Assembly: GCA_026419575.1 (NCBI GenBank)
Contig: JANZZC010000119.1
Location: forward strand, 1 to 36,758
Direction of reading: 5' to 3'
DNA from: Thermomicrobium sp.
Lineage (GTDB): Bacteria > Chloroflexota > Chloroflexia > Thermomicrobiales > Thermomicrobiaceae
DNA length: 36,758 bases
Shown: in pieces, positions 15,595 to 24,135 of the stretch
Layout: the number at the start of each line of letters is the position of its first letter
Numbering within the stretch: position 1 is the first letter of the stretch
Program-made: the position numbers and the translations under genes
The notes under the pieces: generated by a model
Database searches by the model: none
Told to the model about the DNA's origin: nothing
What the model saw: only the letters and a program-made list of their open reading frames with translations

Positions 15595-17297
15595 CGCGCC
15601 GCACCGCTCTCCACCTGCTGCTCCTCCTCGCCGTCGTCCTCGTCGGCTGCCGCCTCCTGCGCGCTCCGATGACCGTGCCGACGCCGATCACCAGCTCCTC
15701 GCCGACCGTCCCCTGGAAGGCGTCAGCGACCCCGGCTCCGCCGGTCGTCGTGCCGGGAACCGTGCTGGAAGCCCCGTCGCCGCCCGCGCCACCGCCCCTG
15801 CGCGGCGACCAGGTGCTCGTCCTGGCCGGATCTCCCGACGGGCCGCTCACCCTCGACCCGGCGCTCGTCCAGGATGTCGACTCCGCGTTCGTCGTCCAGC
15901 AGCTCTTCCGGGGAATCGTCCGCTTCGATCCGCAGCTCCGCGTCGTGCCGGAGCTCGCCGAGCGGATCGAGATCTCGCCCGACGGAGCGACCTACACCGT
16001 CCGCCTGCGGCCCGATGCGACGTTCCACGACGGGACGCCGATCACCGCGGGCGACGTGAAGTACTCCTGGGAACGTGCCTGCGACCCCGCGCTCGCCGGC
16101 GGCGACGGTCGCCGGCTTCCCGCTTGGAGCGCGCTGCGCGACCTCGTCGGCGCCGAGGACCGCCTGCTCGGTCGTCGGGACGACGTCCCGGGAATCGAAG
16201 CGGTCGATGCCCGGACGCTCCGGCTGCGCCTGGCGGTGCCCAGCCCGACCTTCCTCGCGCGCCTCGCCTTGCCGGTCGCCAGCGTCGTGCAGCGTGCCGA
16301 CGTCGAGCGCGGGCCGGACTGGTGGCGGCAGCCGGTCGGGAGCGGCCCCTTCCGGCTCCTCCGTTGGGACGACGACGCGCTCGTGCTCGGTCCTCACCCC
16401 GGTTACCGCCCGGCGCCACCGTACCTCCGCGAAGTCCGGATCCGGATCGGCGCGGCAGCGCTCTCGCCGCTCAACCAGTACGAACGGGGGCAGCTCGACG
16501 TGGCCAGCGTCCCGGTCTGGGCGGTCGACCGAGTCTCGGCGCCCGAGTCCCCGTACCGCGATCAGCTGGTGGTGCAGCCGCTCCTGGCCGGCACCTACGT
16601 GTTCCTCAACCCGGCGGTGCCGCCGCTCGACGACCCGCAGGTACGCCGTGCCCTCGTCCAGGCGTTCCCCAGCCGGAAGGTCGCCGAGGTGACGCTGCTC
16701 GGCAAGGTGCCGGCAGCCGATGCGCTCGTCCCGGAGAGCATGCCGGGTGGCCCCTGGCGCGCCAAACTCCTGCCGGAGGATCCGGCCGCTGCCCAGCGAG
16801 TGCTCGCCGGGAGGGAGCTCCACCTGGAGATCGTCTCGTCCGGAGGCGACGTCGCCGTCATGCTCGCGCGTGTCTGGGAGGAGCGGCTCGGCGTCGACAC
16901 GGAGGTCCTGCAGCTCGACTGGCCGGACTATCTCGCCGATCTGGACGCGCGCTCGCTCCCGGTCTTCGTGCTGTCGTGGGTTGCCGACTACCCTGACTCG
17001 GAGGCGATCCTGGACGCGCTCTTCGCGCTCGACAGCCCGCACCGGCCGATCGCCTACGAGAACCGCCAGGTGCAGGCCTGGCTCGAAGCGGCTCGACGCA
17101 CGCGCGATCCTCAGGCCCGGCACGCGGCTCTCCGAGCGGCCCAACAGGCCATCCTCGACGATGCGGTCGTGCTCCCCTTGACCTTCGACGTGGAATACTT
17201 GCTCGTCGCGCCCGCGGTCCGAGACTTCCCGGTCACGCCGTTGGGTATCCTCGGACTGGAGCGCGTCTGGATCGACCGCTCGGCGTCCGCCCCGTAG
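15591..17297 (+). CDS. Family-5 solute-binding lipoprotein
   Basis: A 568-residue exported lipoprotein. The signal peptide (TRRTALHLLLLLAVVLVGC) ends in lipobox Cys20, and a Pro/Thr/Ser-rich linker covers about 27-72. The mature part has the DppA/OppA pattern: GPLTLDPALVQD, LAERIEISPDGATYTVRLRPDATFHDGTPITAGDVKYSWER and GSGPFRLLRWDDD. The C-terminal lobe contains VLSWVADYPDSEAILDALF, typical of this family. It would bind peptides or similar solutes outside the membrane. There is no permease or ATPase beside it. It is instead coupled through ATGA to a P-loop protein and followed 25 bases later by a GNAT protein. It is clearly diverged from the other binding protein in this window (7725-9602). 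Confidence 0.9.
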   Translation: MTRRTALHLLLLLAVVLVGCRLLRAPMTVPTPITSSSPTVPWKASATPAPPVVVPGTVLEAPSPPAPPPLRGDQVLVLAGSPDGPLTLDPALVQDVDSAFVVQQLFRGIVRFDPQLRVVPELAERIEISPDGATYTVRLRPDATFHDGTPITAGDVKYSWERACDPALAGGDGRRLPAWSALRDLVGAEDRLLGRRDDVPGIEAVDARTLRLRLAVPSPTFLARLALPVASVVQRADVERGPDWWRQPVGSGPFRLLRWDDDALVLGPHPGYRPAPPYLREVRIRIGAAALSPLNQYERGQLDVASVPVWAVDRVSAPESPYRDQLVVQPLLAGTYVFLNPAVPPLDDPQVRRALVQAFPSRKVAEVTLLGKVPAADALVPESMPGGPWRAKLLPEDPAAAQRVLAGRELHLEIVSSGGDVAVMLARVWEERLGVDTEVLQLDWPDYLADLDARSLPVFVLSWVADYPDSEAILDALFALDSPHRPIAYENRQVQAWLEAARRTRDPQARHAALRAAQQAILDDAVVLPLTFDVEYLLVAPAVRDFPVTPLGILGLERVWIDRSASAP

Positions 17298-17322
17298 GGG
17301 CACCGTACGCGAGGCCGATCGC

Positions 17323-18207
17323 ATGGTGGAATCGACGCTGATCGTGCCGCTGGAACTCGTCGACCTTCCGCGCCTCCGGCTCAAGTGGGGCAGTCGCTAC
17401 AATCCGCAGGAGGTAGCGCGGCTCGTCCGCGAGGCGCCCGGTCTCTCGCTCTGGGCACCGGCCACCGGCGAGTACGTCCTCGCTGGGCCGTGGCGCCACC
17501 GCGAGGAGATCGTCGTCCTGCACGAGATCTCCAGCGGGCCGCACACCTACCACCTGGTCGATGCGCTCGCCGAGCATGCGTGTGCCCGTGGCAAGGAGCT
17601 GCTGGTGATGACCCACCAGTACGAGCGTCGTCCGTTCGTCTTCTACGAGCGGACCGGCTTCGAACTCCTGGAGGAGATCCTTGTCTACGAGATGGTGCTC
17701 TACACGATCCCGCCGGCACCCGCGCGGCTGCGGTTCGAACGCGTCCGCCTGGACGATCCGTTCACCCTCGGCGAGCTCCTCGACCTCGATCACGAGGCGT
17801 TCGACTGGCTCTGGTGGAACAGTCCGGGCGAGTTCGACGAGTACATGAGCGACCCGCGCGTCGACGTCTATCTCGGGCGCGAGCAGGACGGGACGCCGGT
17901 CAGCTACGTCGGGGTGACGCGTCTCCGCGGCTGGGGGCATCTCGATCGGCTCGCCGTCTCGCCGCTGTTCCAAGGGCAGGGGTACGGGTACGAATCGCTC
18001 GTCTGGGCGGTGCGGGTCCTGGCTTCCCGCGGCGCGCATCGCGTCGGCCTGAGCACCCAAGCGAGCAACGCTCGGAGTCGGCGACTCTACGAACGCTTCG
18101 GCTTCCGGCGGGTGCCGGATCTCGACTACCAGATCTGGGGACGCTGGCTCCAGGATCCCCTGGAAGATCGGCAGGATCGCAAGACGGTCACCGACGGAGG
18201 AGCGTGA
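17323..18207 (+). CDS. GNAT-family acetyltransferase, two-domain
   Basis: A 294-residue cytoplasmic protein that looks like two tandem GNAT folds. The C-terminal half has a convincing acetyl-CoA-binding motif A: GHLDRLAVSPLFQGQGYGYESLVWAV (about 205-230, with Q-x-G-x-G-Y), followed by VGLSTQASNARSRRLYERFGFRRV. The N-terminal half is diverged (VVLHEISSG...FVFYERTGFELLEE) and probably structural or substrate-binding. The acceptor substrate cannot be predicted. ATG 17323 follows the binding-lipoprotein stop by 25 bases, and the stop lies six bases before aroC, so it is inside the plus-strand operon. A second double-GNAT-like protein occurs at 29071-30048. Confidence 0.82.
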   Translation: MVESTLIVPLELVDLPRLRLKWGSRYNPQEVARLVREAPGLSLWAPATGEYVLAGPWRHREEIVVLHEISSGPHTYHLVDALAEHACARGKELLVMTHQYERRPFVFYERTGFELLEEILVYEMVLYTIPPAPARLRFERVRLDDPFTLGELLDLDHEAFDWLWWNSPGEFDEYMSDPRVDVYLGREQDGTPVSYVGVTRLRGWGHLDRLAVSPLFQGQGYGYESLVWAVRVLASRGAHRVGLSTQASNARSRRLYERFGFRRVPDLDYQIWGRWLQDPLEDRQDRKTVTDGGA

Positions 18208-18213
18208 GGATCG

Positions 18214-19281
18214 ATGGGCAGCACGTTCGGCAAGTTGTTCCGCATCACCACCTGGGGCGAATCGCACGGGCCAGCGCTCGGCGTCGTCGTGGACGGTTGT
18301 CCGGCCGGGCTCGAGCTGAACGAGGAGATCATCCAGCGCGATCTCGACCGGCGCCGCGTCGGGCAGAGCGAGGTGACCTCGCCGCGGCAGGAACGCGACC
18401 GGGTCACGATCCTCTCCGGCGTCTTCGAGGGGAAGACGACCGGCGCACCGATCTCCCTCGTCACCTACAACGCGGACGCCGATTCGAGCAAGTACGAGCC
18501 GCTGCGCGACGTCTTCCGTCCGGGCCATGCCGACTACACCTACTGGGTCAAGTACGGGCATCGCGACCACCGGGGCGGCGGACGGTCGAGCGCGCGCGAG
18601 ACCTGGGGACGGGTCGCTGCCGGTGCCATCGCCCGGCAGTTGTTGCGCACCGTCGCCGGTGTCGAGGTCTACGGGTTCGTCCGCGAGCTCGCCGGTATCG
18701 CCATCGAGACGTTTGACCGCGCGGAGATCGACCGCAACCCGGTGCGTTGCCCCGACCCGGTCGCCGCGCAGAAGATGGTCGCCGCGATCCTCGAGGCCAA
18801 GGAACAGAAGACGAGCGTCGGCGGCATCGTCGAGGTGCGGGCCGTCAACGTCCCGCCCGGCCTCGGCGAGCCGACGATGGACAAGCTGGACGCCTTGATC
18901 GGCTACGCGATGCTCAGCATCCCCGCCGTCAAGGGGGTGGAGATCGGTGACGGCTTCGCAGCGGCTCGGCTGCGCGGCCACGAGCACAACGATCCCTTCG
19001 TCGTGCAGGACGGGCGCGTGCGGACGCTGACGAACCACGCTGGCGGGATGCTGGGCGGCATCTCTACCGGCGAGGAGATCGTCGTCCGCCTCGCCGTCAA
19101 GCCGACCTCCTCGATCGCCCGGCCGCAGCGGACGGTCGATATCCACGGGAACGAGCGGACGATCGTCGTCGAAGGGCGACACGACCCGTCGATCTGCCCG
19201 CGCGTCGTGCCGGTGGCGGAGGCGATGCTGCTCCTCGTCCTCGCCGACTGCTACCTGATGAACCGCGCGGCGCGGCTCTGA
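18214..19281 (+). CDS. aroC: Chorismate synthase
   Basis: AroC makes chorismate from 5-enolpyruvylshikimate-3-phosphate, using reduced FMN, as the last shikimate-pathway step. The 355-residue product has the family signatures GESHGPALG (15-23), the GRSSARET block near 126-133 and the C-terminal [17 protein letters not shown]. It ends the plus-strand run starting at rfbB, six bases after the GNAT gene. Its last 31 bases overlap the end of aroA on the other strand (19251-19281). The substrate-producing enzyme AroA is therefore its tail-to-tail neighbour, so the two consecutive pathway genes are convergent rather than co-transcribed. Confidence 0.97.
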   Translation: MGSTFGKLFRITTWGESHGPALGVVVDGCPAGLELNEEIIQRDLDRRRVGQSEVTSPRQERDRVTILSGVFEGKTTGAPISLVTYNADADSSKYEPLRDVFRPGHADYTYWVKYGHRDHRGGGRSSARETWGRVAAGAIARQLLRTVAGVEVYGFVRELAGIAIETFDRAEIDRNPVRCPDPVAAQKMVAAILEAKEQKTSVGGIVEVRAVNVPPGLGEPTMDKLDALIGYAMLSIPAVKGVEIGDGFAAARLRGHEHNDPFVVQDGRVRTLTNHAGGMLGGISTGEEIVVRLAVKPTSSIARPQRTVDIHGNERTIVVEGRHDPSICPRVVPVAEAMLLLVLADCYLMNRAARL

Positions 19282-20588
19282 CCGTCCGCCTGGCCCAAGG
19301 CCGCCTCGAGCCGCTCGAAGAAGTCGGGGAACGTCTTGGCCACGCAGCCGGGGTCGTCGATGACGATGCCGGGAACCGCGCAGCCCAGCACGGCGAAGCT
19401 CATCGCCATGCGGTGGTCCTGGTAGGTCCGGATCACCGCCGGCCGTACCTGACCGGGGAAGACCGCGAGGCCGTCGGGAAACTCGTCGACGCGCAAGCCC
19501 AACCGGCGGAGCTCCGTCGCCACCGCCGCGATGCGGTCCGTCTCCTTGTACCGGATGTGCTGGACGTTGCGGATGACGACCGGCCCCTCGGCGAGCGGAG
19601 CGAGCGCCGCCAGCGTCGGCACGGTGTCGGAGATCGCGTTCATGTCGGTTTCGATCCCCTGCAGCGGACGCCGGCCGATGACCGTGATCGCGTCCGGCTC
19701 GCGGAGCACCGTGCAGCCCATCCGCTCCAGGAGATCGACGAAGCGCACGTCCCCTTGCCGGGAGCGCGTCCCGAGGTGCAGCACCCGCACCCGGCCGCCG
19801 GTCGCAGCCGCGAGCGCGAAGAAGTACGACGCCGCCGAGGCGTCCGGCTCGATCCCGTACTCCCGCGCCCGGTACCGCTGGCCGCCTGGAACGTCGAAGA
19901 CCCGGAACCGCTCGTGCCGGACCTCGGCACCGAAGTCGGCCATGGTGGCGAGCGTCATCTCGACATAAGGGATCGAGACGAGTTCGCCGTCCAGTTCGAT
20001 CCGCAGCCCTTCGGTCGTGCAGGGGCCGACCATGAGGAGGGCGCTCAGGTACTGGCTCGAGACGTCGCCCCGCAGGCGGACGCTGCCGCCCCTGAGCCCG
20101 CGTCCGCGTACCCGGACCGGTGGACATCCCGTGCCGTGCAGCGATTCCGCCTCGACCCCGAGCTCGCGGAGCGCAGCGAGCAAGGGCTCGATCGGGCGCT
20201 CCCGCATGCGCGGCACGCCGTCGATGACGTACTCGCCGTGACCGAGCGCTACCATGGCGGTCAGGAAGCGCGCGGTCGTCCCGGAATTGCCGACGAAGAG
20301 TTCGGCCCGTGCCGCAGGAATCGTCCCGCGGCGACCGGCGACCACCATCCGTTCGGCGCACTCGTCGACCTCGACGGCGATGCCGAGCCGGCGGAGGGAG
20401 TCGACCATCACCAGGCTGTCCTCGCTGAGCAATGCCCCCTCGAGGACGCTCGTCCCGTCCGCTAGAGCGGCCAGGACGAGCGCTCGGTTGGTCAGACTCT
20501 TGGAGCCCGGCAACCGCACCTCGGCGTCGACCGGTCGGTCGGCCGGCCGGATCGCCAAGCGCTCGGGATAGGTTCGTCGCGTCAGCAC
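19251..20588 (-). CDS. aroA: 3-phosphoshikimate 1-carboxyvinyltransferase (EPSP synthase)
   Basis: AroA joins phosphoenolpyruvate to shikimate-3-phosphate, the step before AroC. The 445-residue protein has [20 protein letters not shown] (26-45, active-site Lys30), [46 protein letters not shown] and [11 protein letters not shown] in the usual order of the two inside-out alpha/beta domains. GTG 20588 has GAAGGAG upstream at the right distance, and the first conserved strand begins about 20 residues later. It follows the RmlC-family gene by 14 bases on the minus strand. Its end overlaps aroC antiparallel by 31 bases. The GNSGTTAR motif places it in the EPSP synthase family; I did not assign it to the glyphosate-sensitive or -tolerant class. 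Confidence 0.96.
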   Translation of the reverse strand: MLTRRTYPERLAIRPADRPVDAEVRLPGSKSLTNRALVLAALADGTSVLEGALLSEDSLVMVDSLRRLGIAVEVDECAERMVVAGRRGTIPAARAELFVGNSGTTARFLTAMVALGHGEYVIDGVPRMRERPIEPLLAALRELGVEAESLHGTGCPPVRVRGRGLRGGSVRLRGDVSSQYLSALLMVGPCTTEGLRIELDGELVSIPYVEMTLATMADFGAEVRHERFRVFDVPGGQRYRAREYGIEPDASAASYFFALAAATGGRVRVLHLGTRSRQGDVRFVDLLERMGCTVLREPDAITVIGRRPLQGIETDMNAISDTVPTLAALAPLAEGPVVIRNVQHIRYKETDRIAAVATELRRLGLRVDEFPDGLAVFPGQVRPAVIRTYQDHRMAMSFAVLGCAVPGIVIDDPGCVAKTFPDFFERLEAALGQADGQSRAARFIR

Positions 20589-20602
20589 GGTCGCTCCTTC
20601 GG

Positions 20603-21058
20603 TCAACGGAATTTGATGTCCCAGGAGTAGGGGATTTCCGGCGTGTCGTACGGGAGCCGGTACTCGTCTGGGTTCTTGGGATCGTACGGTTCCGTCGGGA
20701 AGTTGAGGAGGTAGCACGGCTCGGTCCCGATGTTCTTGAAGCCGTGCGCGACGCCCGGCGGGATCTTGAGCACGATCCGGTTGTCGTCGCCCAAGAAGAA
20801 CTCGTTGAGCTCGCGGTAGGTCGGCGAGTCCGGCCGCAGGTCGAAGAGCGGCACCTTGATCATCCCGCGGATGCACACGAAGTAGTCCGTTTGCTTCTTG
20901 TGCCAGTGCCAGGCGCGGATCACGCCGGGCCAGGAGACGGAAACGTAGCACTGGCCGAACTTCTCGAAGAACGGATCGTCGCAGCGGATCAACTCGGTCA
21001 GCGAACCACGCTCGTCGACGTGCGTCACCAGCCGCTTGATTTCGACTCCGTGGATCAC
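20603..21058 (-). CDS. dTDP-4-dehydrorhamnose 3,5-epimerase family cupin
   Basis: A 151-residue cupin of the RmlC/RfbC superfamily. Recognisable parts are DERGSLTELIR (15-25), GVIRAWHWHKKQTDYF (45-60, His51 in the place of the catalytic base) and the strand-turn IPPGVAHGFKNIG (99-111). The length is shorter than classical RmlC (about 180 residues), so it may be an epimerase or a related 3-epimerase or isomerase acting on a dTDP-4-keto sugar. The likely substrate source is the dehydratase RfbB at 13438. The start is GTG 21058 with GGAGG nine bases upstream. It lies 28 bases after a methyltransferase gene and 14 before aroA, so it is co-transcribed with them. Confidence 0.82.
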   Translation of the reverse strand: MIHGVEIKRLVTHVDERGSLTELIRCDDPFFEKFGQCYVSVSWPGVIRAWHWHKKQTDYFVCIRGMIKVPLFDLRPDSPTYRELNEFFLGDDNRIVLKIPPGVAHGFKNIGTEPCYLLNFPTEPYDPKNPDEYRLPYDTPEIPYSWDIKFR

Positions 21059-21086
21059 CGTCTCCGCCTCCGTGCGTCCAGCCTCG

Positions 21087-21884
21087 TCAACGTCCAGCGA
21101 GTATAGCCGAGCCTGCCCGGCGCCGGGCGACCACGAACATGAGCGGACTCTCGTCGGTCAGCGGCTCGAGCTCGTACGACCCGTAGATCGCCTCGACCTC
21201 GAACCCGCTCGTCTCCAGCAACAGTTCGAGCTCGAAGCGATGCAGGTACCGCAGCGTGTAGGTCGCCACGCGCCGTTGTACCGCTCCCGTCGTTTCGTCG
21301 GTCCGATCGTAGAAGAGCGTCGTGGCGATGGTCTGCTCCGCTGCCCGGACCGTCCGGCTGGCGAAGCGGTCCAAGCGTGCGCCGTCCGGCAGTCGCCAGC
21401 TCCCGTCCCAGGCGAAGGGCTGCTCGAGCGCCCGCAGCTGCTCCGGGGTCGGGTGGAGCACATCGAGCAGGAGCAGCCCGCCTGTCGCGAGCACGCGATG
21501 GAGCTCGCCGAGCGCCCGCTGCTGCGCGCGGCGGTCCGGAAGGTGCAGGAATCCGTTCAGGGCGACGATCGCCAGTCGATAGGTCCCGGCCGGGAGCTCG
21601 CCGAGTTCCACCATGTCGGCCCGGTAGAGGCGGACCCGCTCCAGCCCTTCCCGCGTCACCCGCTCCCGCGCCCGGGCGAGCATCGCCGGCGAGCGGTCGA
21701 CGCCGTGCACCTCGTATCCGGCACGGGCGAGCGGTACCAGCAACCGTCCCGTTCCGCATCCCACCTCGAGGATCGGGCCGCCGCTGCGCTGGGCGAAGGC
21801 GAGGTAGAGGTCGACGTCGGCCTGGAAGTCCGCGAACTCCAGATCGTAGTACTCGGCGATCAGTTCGTAGGCGTCCACGTCCAC
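21087..21884 (-). CDS. Class I SAM-dependent methyltransferase
   Basis: A 265-residue cytoplasmic methyltransferase. Motif I (PILEVGCGTGRLLVPLA, 37-53) and the acidic end of the second strand (HGVDRS, near 58-63) form the S-adenosylmethionine site. YRADMVEL and LAIVALNGFLHL supply the following strands, and the C-terminal half has RYLHRFELELLLETSGFEVEAIYGSY, typical of the UbiE/Tam-like branch. The acceptor is not identifiable. GTG 21884 is preferred over GTG 21878 because AAGGA lies seven bases before it. It is the first gene of the minus-strand set with the RmlC-family cupin and aroA, so a role in sugar or small-molecule modification is possible but unproved. It is divergent from smpB. Confidence 0.82.
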   Translation of the reverse strand: MDVDAYELIAEYYDLEFADFQADVDLYLAFAQRSGGPILEVGCGTGRLLVPLARAGYEVHGVDRSPAMLARARERVTREGLERVRLYRADMVELGELPAGTYRLAIVALNGFLHLPDRRAQQRALGELHRVLATGGLLLLDVLHPTPEQLRALEQPFAWDGSWRLPDGARLDRFASRTVRAAEQTIATTLFYDRTDETTGAVQRRVATYTLRYLHRFELELLLETSGFEVEAIYGSYELEPLTDESPLMFVVARRRAGSAILAGR

Positions 21885-21970
21885 CGTCCGTTCCTTCAGA
21901 GTGTACTCGCCCGTCGGTCGGCCCACGACTCCGCCTCGGGCCTCTCTGGAGCGGTGCCCGTCCTCCGGTG

Positions 21971-21976
21971 TAGGAT
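21971..21976 (+). promoter_or_regulatory. Possible -10 box of a leaderless smpB transcript
   Basis: TAGGAT lies eight bases before the smpB ATG at 21984, so transcription would start at or next to the start codon. No usable Shine-Dalgarno sequence precedes the ATG (GAGG is only two bases away). The -35 region is poor. Confidence 0.35.
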
Positions 21977-21983
21977 TGAGGAC

Positions 21984-22466
21984 ATGAGCAAGGGAACGAG
22001 CAAGGGCCGCGCGGACGAGAAGGTCATCGCGGTCAACCGCAAGGCGTACCACGACTACTTCATCGAAGAAGAGCTGGAGGCCGGCATCCAGCTCACCGGA
22101 TCGGAGATCAAGTCGATCCGGGCTGGGCGCGTCAACCTCCGGGACGCGTACGCCCGCATCGAGGACGGCGAGCTCTGGCTGATCGGCATGCACGTCAGTC
22201 CCTGGCCGGGGGCCAGCGGCAAGCACCAGCATGACCCGACGCGCCCCCGCAAGTTGCTCGTCCACAAGCACGAGCTCGATTACCTCCGTGGGAAGCTGGA
22301 GAAGCGAGGCTACACGCTCGTCCCGCTCCGCCTCGTCATCCGTCGCGGGCTCGCCAAGGTCGATCTCGGTCTGGCTCGCGGCAAGAAGCAGTACGACAAG
22401 CGCGAAGCGCTCGCCGAGCGCGAGGCCCGGCGGGAGATCGAGCGCGCGCTGAGTCCTCGCTGGTGA
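21984..22466 (+). CDS. smpB: SsrA-binding protein (trans-translation)
   Basis: SmpB binds tmRNA and brings it to stalled ribosomes. The 160-residue protein is of normal size. It has the VIAVNRKAYHDYFIEEELEAGIQLTGSEIKSIRAGRVNLRDAYARI core (residues about 14-59), the tmRNA-binding HVSPW and the basic C-terminal tail GLARGKKQYDKREALAEREARREIERAL that enters the mRNA channel. ATG 21984 follows a TAGGAT box by seven bases, so the message may be leaderless. It stands alone between the divergent methyltransferase gene and the convergent phosphorylase gene, which ends 24 bases away. No tmRNA gene (ssrA) was found in the window. Confidence 0.97.
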   Translation: MSKGTSKGRADEKVIAVNRKAYHDYFIEEELEAGIQLTGSEIKSIRAGRVNLRDAYARIEDGELWLIGMHVSPWPGASGKHQHDPTRPRKLLVHKHELDYLRGKLEKRGYTLVPLRLVIRRGLAKVDLGLARGKKQYDKREALAEREARREIERALSPRW

Positions 22467-22490
22467 CCGGCGCGAGTCCGGCCCGGTCGC

Positions 22491-23345
22491 TCAACCGCCG
22501 CGCTGTCCGCCGGTCAAGGCGGGGAGCGCCGCGCGCAGCAGCGCGAAGAGCGTCGGGCGAGCCGCCGCGCCGACCGCTGTCACTTCTTCGTGGGTCGGGA
22601 CGAGCGGCTCCTCCGGGACCGCGCGGTTGGTGACGACCGAGAGCGCCACGACCGGCAGGCCGAGCGCCCGGGCCATGACGACTTCGGGCACCGTCGACAT
22701 GCCGACCAGGTCGGCGCCCGCTGCGCGGAGCCAGCGGAGCTCGGCCGGCGTCTCGAAGGTCGGTCCCGCGACCATCGCGTAGGTCCCCTCCTGGAGGGTG
22801 AGTCCGCGGTCCGCGGCTGCCTGTCGCACGACCAGCCGGAGCGCCGGATCGTAAGCGTCGCGCAGCGAGAAGAACCGCACCGGCCCGGCTGGCGGCACGA
22901 GCGGATGGTTGCCGGCCAGACCCGGCACGAAGAGATGATCGCGGATTATGACCAGGTCTCCCGGCTCGTACGCCGGGTTCAAGCCGCCGGCGGCGTTCGT
23001 CAGCACGACGGTGCGCACCGGCAGTCTCGCCAGCATGAAGACCGGCGCGGCGACTTCCGCGGCGGTCAGCCCCTGGTAGAGGTGGTACCGCCCGAGGCAG
23101 AGCCACACGGGGACGCCGTCCCAATGGCCCAGGACGAGTTCCCGCGCGTGTCCGGGAACCGGCGGTGCTGCGATCCCGGTGACCTCGTCGAGCGGGACGT
23201 GACGCTCGGCCACGAAGCCCTCGGGGAGTCCGGCGAGACCGGAACCCAGCACGACGAACGCGGCGGGGGCGAGACGATGCGTCGAGGCCAACTCCGCGGC
23301 GCGCTCAGCAGCTCGTTCCTGCCACGGATGCAGGGGAAACGCCAT
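22491..23345 (-). CDS. punA: Purine nucleoside phosphorylase, trimeric class
   Basis: This 284-residue enzyme splits purine nucleosides with phosphate for base salvage. Family signatures in order: VVLGSGLAGL (31-40, phosphate site), the GRYHLYQG block near 85 (RHxYEG equivalent), VVLTNAAGGLNPAYEPGDLVIIRDH, AMVAGPTFETPAELRWL and VGMSTVPEVVMARALGLPVVALSVVTN, where the final Asn points to 6-oxopurines as substrate. ATG 23345 lies inside recO, whose reading frame continues 41 bases further, so translation is probably coupled to recO. It is the last gene of the aldolase-recO-punA set. A 5'-methylthioadenosine phosphorylase is the main alternative, but the Asn favours PNP. Confidence 0.88.
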   Translation of the reverse strand: MAFPLHPWQERAAERAAELASTHRLAPAAFVVLGSGLAGLPEGFVAERHVPLDEVTGIAAPPVPGHARELVLGHWDGVPVWLCLGRYHLYQGLTAAEVAAPVFMLARLPVRTVVLTNAAGGLNPAYEPGDLVIIRDHLFVPGLAGNHPLVPPAGPVRFFSLRDAYDPALRLVVRQAAADRGLTLQEGTYAMVAGPTFETPAELRWLRAAGADLVGMSTVPEVVMARALGLPVVALSVVTNRAVPEEPLVPTHEEVTAVGAAARPTLFALLRAALPALTGGQRGG

Positions 23346-24135
23346 CGTTCCGGCCCCCGTCCCGCTGTTCCAAAAGCGATGCGACGTCGGCCGACGGCAG
23401 CGGTCCCTCGAGGTGCGCCCGCAGCGCGGCCGCGAGCACGGCTTCGATCTGCCCGCGCAGGCTCGGGCCGAGCGGGCGCCGTTCGAGTTCCTGCCAGCGG
23501 TCGGCGAGGAGCAAGCGCAGCGCCTTGACCGCCCCGACGCTTAGCGGGATCTCCGACGGCCCCTCGTTCCGGCAGCGCTCGCAGACGACGCCGCCGAGGT
23601 CCGGGGCGTACGCGAGCCGTCCCGGCGTCAGACGCTGCCCGCAGCGCGGGCAGACGTAGAGTTCCGGCTGATACCCAAGGAGGGCGAGCAGGCGCATCTC
23701 GAAGCGGCGGACGATCGGGAACGGATCGGCGCAGCTCGCCAGGATCCGGAGACTCTCCACGAGAGCGTCGTAGAGCAGCGGCTGCGGGTCCTCGTCCGCC
23801 GTCGCCCGGTCGGTGAGATCGGCCAGGTAGCCGGCCCAGCCGACCCGCCAGGGGTCCTGACGCAAACCCAGGAACGCTTCCACCGCGTGCGCTTGGGTCA
23901 CGACGTCGAGTTCGCGTCCGCGGGCCAGGAGGACGCTCGTGCGCATGAAGAGGTCGAGGTGACCCGCCAGGCGACTCTCGGGCCGCCGCACCCCCTTGGC
24001 GACGGCGCGGAGCTTCCCCGCCTCGCGGGTGAAGAGCGTGAGGATGCGGTCCGCCTCGCCGAGGTCGCGGCGGCGGAGGACGACCGCCTCCGCTCGGAAC
24101 AGGCGGATGCGCTGACGCCCGTGCGTCTCGCTCAC
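23305..24135 (-). CDS. recO: DNA repair protein RecO
   Basis: RecO works with RecF and RecR to load RecA on single-stranded gaps and to anneal strands. The 276-residue protein has the N-terminal OB fold (RLFRAEAVVLRRRDLGEADRILTLFTREAGKLRAVAKGVRRPESR), a helical middle and a four-Cys zinc site at Cys162, Cys165, Cys185 and Cys188 (CPRCG ... CERC). The start GTG 24135 overlaps the stop of the upstream aldolase gene as GTGA, and a GGAG lies ten bases upstream. Its 3' end overlaps punA by 41 bases. recR, its partner, lies about 6 kb away on the same strand (30070-30681). Confidence 0.94.
   Translation of the reverse strand: MSETHGRQRIRLFRAEAVVLRRRDLGEADRILTLFTREAGKLRAVAKGVRRPESRLAGHLDLFMRTSVLLARGRELDVVTQAHAVEAFLGLRQDPWRVGWAGYLADLTDRATADEDPQPLLYDALVESLRILASCADPFPIVRRFEMRLLALLGYQPELYVCPRCGQRLTPGRLAYAPDLGGVVCERCRNEGPSEIPLSVGAVKALRLLLADRWQELERRPLGPSLRGQIEAVLAAALRAHLEGPLPSADVASLLEQRDGGRNDGVSPASVAGTSC

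Noticed and set aside
17233-20361. 1042-codon minus-strand frame over the GNAT and aroC genes
   Set aside because: It runs opposite to aroC and GNAT, both of which have diagnostic motifs, and out of frame with aroA.
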